Assembly: GCF_001625215.2 (NCBI RefSeq)
Contig: NC_030381.2
Location: forward strand, 49,499,214 to 49,563,213
Direction: 5' to 3'
From: Daucus carota subsp. sativus
Taxonomy: Eukaryota > Streptophyta > Magnoliopsida > Apiales > Apiaceae
DNA: 64,000 nucleotides
Every line of letters begins with the position of its first letter. Positions within the stretch are counted from its first letter, which is position 1. A program made the position numbers and the translations under genes. Below the pieces are notes generated by a model. It saw nothing but the letters and a program-made list of their open reading frames with translations. It was not told where the DNA came from and did not search any database. Shown here piece by piece: positions 60,877 through 64,000 of this stretch.

Positions 60877-61100
60877 AATAGGCCTTGTAAGAAGTGCTTG
60901 GAAGAAACCAGAAAGCATATAAATCAGGCTGGTTTTAACAACTGTGGTGTTAAGTGTGGCAAATTTACCGCAAATTTCTAGTTAATTCATATATATAAAC
61001 ATACCATTTGTGTTCAAAGTTACGACATGAGAACTTCAAAACAAAAACGTTGATATACACAATACTATCTGCAAACTCCAAATCCAGGTCGAGAGGAACA
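60877..61100. other. 3' flank of the kinase gene
   Basis: No additional feature is seen; likely 3' UTR and downstream region of the minus-strand kinase. Confidence 0.5.
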
Positions 61101-64000
61101 TCATGAAAACCTAGGCTTAGGCGTAGGTGGAGGGCTATGATGACTATGATGCACCGGCCCAAGCTTGTGAATCAGATGAAGAATCCCTTTTTTATGATCA
61201 TGATATGTCAGGTTCTGTACTGAATCTAGGTTTCCATCACTTGCAAGTGAAGCCTCAAACTGCTCTAGTATTTTCACAATTTGACTGAACTCTGGCCTTC
61301 TATCCGGATGTGAAGACCAACAATGCTCGATTAATGCTTTCATTGCGGCGGGGCATGTATCTGGGATAGCTGGTCTTAAATTCTGAAAGATCACAGTTTA
61401 GAAGCATTAATGAAAAAGTTTATCAGTTGGTGAATTCGAAGAACAGGCTCCTCTGGTTGATTATATACAGAGCTGGAGTCATGTTCTACTACAAACTCAC
61501 AAGCCTCACGGATTTTACAAAAGAACTAAGTTTCTCATGTATTAAATATAAAATGAATACTGAGATTCATATATATACAATCCACTAAAATACACATGGA
61601 AAAGATTTTGAACAAATTTACATATTTTTACTGTTCATAGAGTTTGTGGAAGGAATGGTTTGCATATGAACACAAGCATATATACAGATAACAATAAAAT
61701 CAGATGAACAGAACAAATATAAATACAAAAAAGTTTGTCAGACTTCCGCAGTTCTTAACCAGATATCAACATAAGTTTGTCGACTTCTGCAGTTCTTTAG
61801 CATATGTTGCCAGGTGACTACGATGTCATCATACTATACATGGTATACATGTCAAATACATATTGAAGTTCTTCAAAAATAGTTCACGTTTTCGAATCAA
61901 AAGTACGATTCTTAGCCCTCGTGAATAGCATATTAATAATCTACAATCAAAGATCGATGTTTGCTAACAAGGACAAATGCCATGATATTGATATGTGATG
62001 AGATTTCCAGAAACAGAAATAATGGATTTCAAGATACCAAAAACAGAGTCAGTTTCCAATTCCGTGCCCATCAAGTAATCTAGACGCATACTGAAGTTAA
62101 TGACAAAACACGCAGATCTGAATTGGCATGTAAAGATATTTTACAACACCTCAATGTGTAGCATTTATATTTATAAATTATGAAAAGAAAACAATGAAAA
62201 CGTGAATCATAAATGTACCTTATTCACCACAGCAAAAGCAGCTTGGATGGGTGTCATATCCTCGTAAGGAATACTTCCAGATACCATTTCCCATAAAATG
62301 AGCCCAAAACCATAAACATCAACCTTCCTGCTATATGATTTGCGTTTTATCATTTCAGGTGCCATCCAGCGGTATGTTCCAGTGTCATCAGCCAGAGAAT
62401 CACAAGAGGTGTCACGACAAGCTATTCCAAAATCTGCAATTTTTAGCTGAAAATCCTGATTAATAAGTATATTCTCAGGCTTCAGGTCCCTATGTATTAC
62501 CCCCTGAGAATGTACAAACTCCATGCCCCGTCCAATATCCAATGCCAATGATATTAGTTTCTGTAAGGGAAGATTTTCCTCGAGCTTGTGTAGGTATGCC
62601 CTTAAAGAACCCTCTGATAGATATTCTGTGACGATGCAGAAGATTGGCGGCTTTCTACATGCTCCTATGAACTACATTATCATGCAATAAAAGAGCAGAA
62701 AATCAATTTCAGCAACATTTGTTAATCTACGTTTCAATATAAGTAGCAATTTAGTCCCTTGTAACAGATGGATGCACAATAATATCTTACACTATTCAAT
62801 ATCCAGTACTGGATTTTTTATGGAGTAGATAATCTCGTTCTACTTATGCTAAAAATATCAAGTTTTATGTCATGGGATATTGCCAGAAAGAGGGAACTAC
62901 AACTAATATAAAAGGAAAAAATCTCTCTTATTACTGGATGGTACAATCATTTTACATAATATTATTGTTACAATTGATTATTTCACCAAATTCTTAACAA
63001 AATTGATAAACAAAGACTGAAAAGGTTGCAAGGGGAGAAGAAAGGCAAGAACGGTATATAAAATAAACCTCAGTAACACAGCAATATTTTATACCACTTC
63101 GACTACACACCTAAAATCTGGATACCACTCGAGGACAGTAGTATAAGACTTCCTATTTCCTTGTACAATAATTAACGCTGTGTTCCCTAGTTCAAGAAAG
63201 AAAAGAAAAGAACAGAAAATCAACTATTTTCTTTCCTTTCCAAATTCCAAATCTTCTCAAATGTGAAGAAAATTTGTTGGACAAATATACAAGGGATTTC
63301 CCTCCAAATCTTTAGATCATTCATAAACTCACAATACGGAAACGACATCGACACAAATGAGTTGCACAATCATATCAATAGCAGAGGCACTCTTATATTG
63401 AGCACAAGACAATGGACTCCTTAAAGCATCAAGGGGAGCAGAAATAAGCCATTACCTTTATGACATTTTGGTGGTGGAGACGACTCAAAAGTGTAACTTC
63501 TCTTGTGAACTGTTTCTCTAAGCTGGCTCCAAGTGATCCATCGTAGATATCATCTGGTACTCTGATCATTTTTACAGCAACAGGTTCATCCTTATAAGAC
63601 CCATGGTAAAGTTGACTATGTGCTCCATGAGCAAATCTAAGCCCAATAAAAAGCTTAGAGAGATCAAGCATCCATTCGTCAGCTGATTCAACAGAGGTAA
63701 CCTTACCTTGCCCATGATCAAAAAATTTTGCCCATGCTGATTCTTTTGTGCTCTTTGATTTATCATAAAATTTCATAGAAGAGATCTTTAGCGACTTTGA
63801 ATGATGCTTAGTGTGAGATGCCTTTTTTTCAACAGGATCTTTATGGAGCCCCTTTCCCGATCCTTTTCTTACTGGATGTGGAGTTGAAAATCGCCTCCTG
63901 TCAGACCTGGCTTCCTCAAATGTATCCGAAAGTTTGGTTTCAGGGTGAGGCGACACAGCCCTTGGCTTATTTGTCTTAGGATTGAGCTGAATCTCAGTAA
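61101..64000 (-). CDS. Raf-like protein kinase (HT1-type, group C MAPKKK-like), 5' partial
   Basis: Model within the window: complement of join(61101..61382, 62219..62671, 63456..64000), phases 0 and GT-AG; the 5' end lies beyond position 64000 because the frame is open through the edge (TEIQLNPKTNKPRAVSPHPE). The N-terminus is basic and disordered. The kinase domain starts at EWMLDLSKLFIGLRFAHGAH with a glycine loop (GAHSQLYHGSY), the ATP-binding Lys in VAVKMI, the hinge TEYLSEGSL, the catalytic loop HRDLKPENIL, DFGIAC, and the activation segment WMAPEM; it ends after the HCWSSHPDRRPEF motif. HRDLKPEN and the FxHGAHSxLYxG loop match the Arabidopsis HT1 family of cytosolic Ser/Thr/Tyr kinases; HT1 itself controls stomatal CO2 responses. 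The C-terminal tail is His/Pro-rich (HHSHHSPPPTPKP). All catalytic residues are present. The exact subgroup cannot be settled from this partial gene. Confidence 0.93.

Noticed and set aside
1-64000. CRISPR arrays, bacterial operons, tRNA or rRNA genes
   Set aside because: The sequence is a plant nuclear region. No spaced direct-repeat array, cloverleaf or rRNA sequence was noticed on reading, though a covariance search (tRNAscan-SE, Rfam) was not possible.

Overview
The window is nuclear DNA from a flowering plant, most likely an asterid eudicot and possibly of the carrot family (Apiaceae). Evidence for this is AT-rich intergenic DNA, GT-AG introns, many plant-type MITEs (Stowaway, Tourist/PIF-Harbinger, hAT), a plastid-to-nucleus DNA insertion, and a histidine-rich AGP31-type wall protein resembling carrot DcAGP1. 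The family guess rests on memory of protein families, not on a search.

Layout. 0-2.3 kb: last exon of nuclear-encoded plastid ribosomal protein S5, followed by a CACTA-transposon end. 3-19 kb: a cluster of small LisH-type genes that resemble only the N-terminus of LEUNIG corepressors and lack WD40 repeats. It has one intact six-exon gene (2981-5519, minus), one decayed copy (11.2-13.1 kb), one relic (8.1 kb), and one copy (15.9-18.9 kb) whose 3' half is mirrored in a 3 kb palindrome and whose exon 4 carries a 402 bp hAT MITE with an 8 bp target duplication. 22.6-23.4 kb: a Stm1/HABP4-like RNA-binding protein gene with a one-base frameshift at a run of eight Gs; a decayed copy lies at 8.6-9.0 kb beside the LisH relic, so the two were duplicated as a block. 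24.2-32.1 kb: a small two-TM protein gene (Pkr1-like V-ATPase assembly factor, tentative). Its second intron is about 7.5 kb and holds a 1.4 kb palindrome, a broken Ty3/gypsy gag and an LTR.

34-36.4 kb: two RALF peptide genes, the first truncated. 36.7 kb: a plastid ycf2 fragment. 40.5-41.2 kb: VQ-motif protein. 47.2-48.1 kb: AGP31-like wall protein. 52.0-52.3 kb: a short unrecognised gene with a good TATA box. 55.1-56.2 kb: bHLH transcription factor whose first intron is largely a GA/CT microsatellite. 59.4-60.9 kb: two hAT elements with perfect 8 bp target duplications. 61.1 kb to the window end: a Raf-like (HT1-type) protein kinase, 5' end outside the window.

Plant genes here are mostly unrelated neighbours; no operon-like logic applies. 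The most interesting structure is the LisH cluster with its palindrome and MITE, which could give hairpin RNA and regulatory small proteins. All exon models were built by hand from splice signals, reading phase and paralogue comparison, and no search was run.
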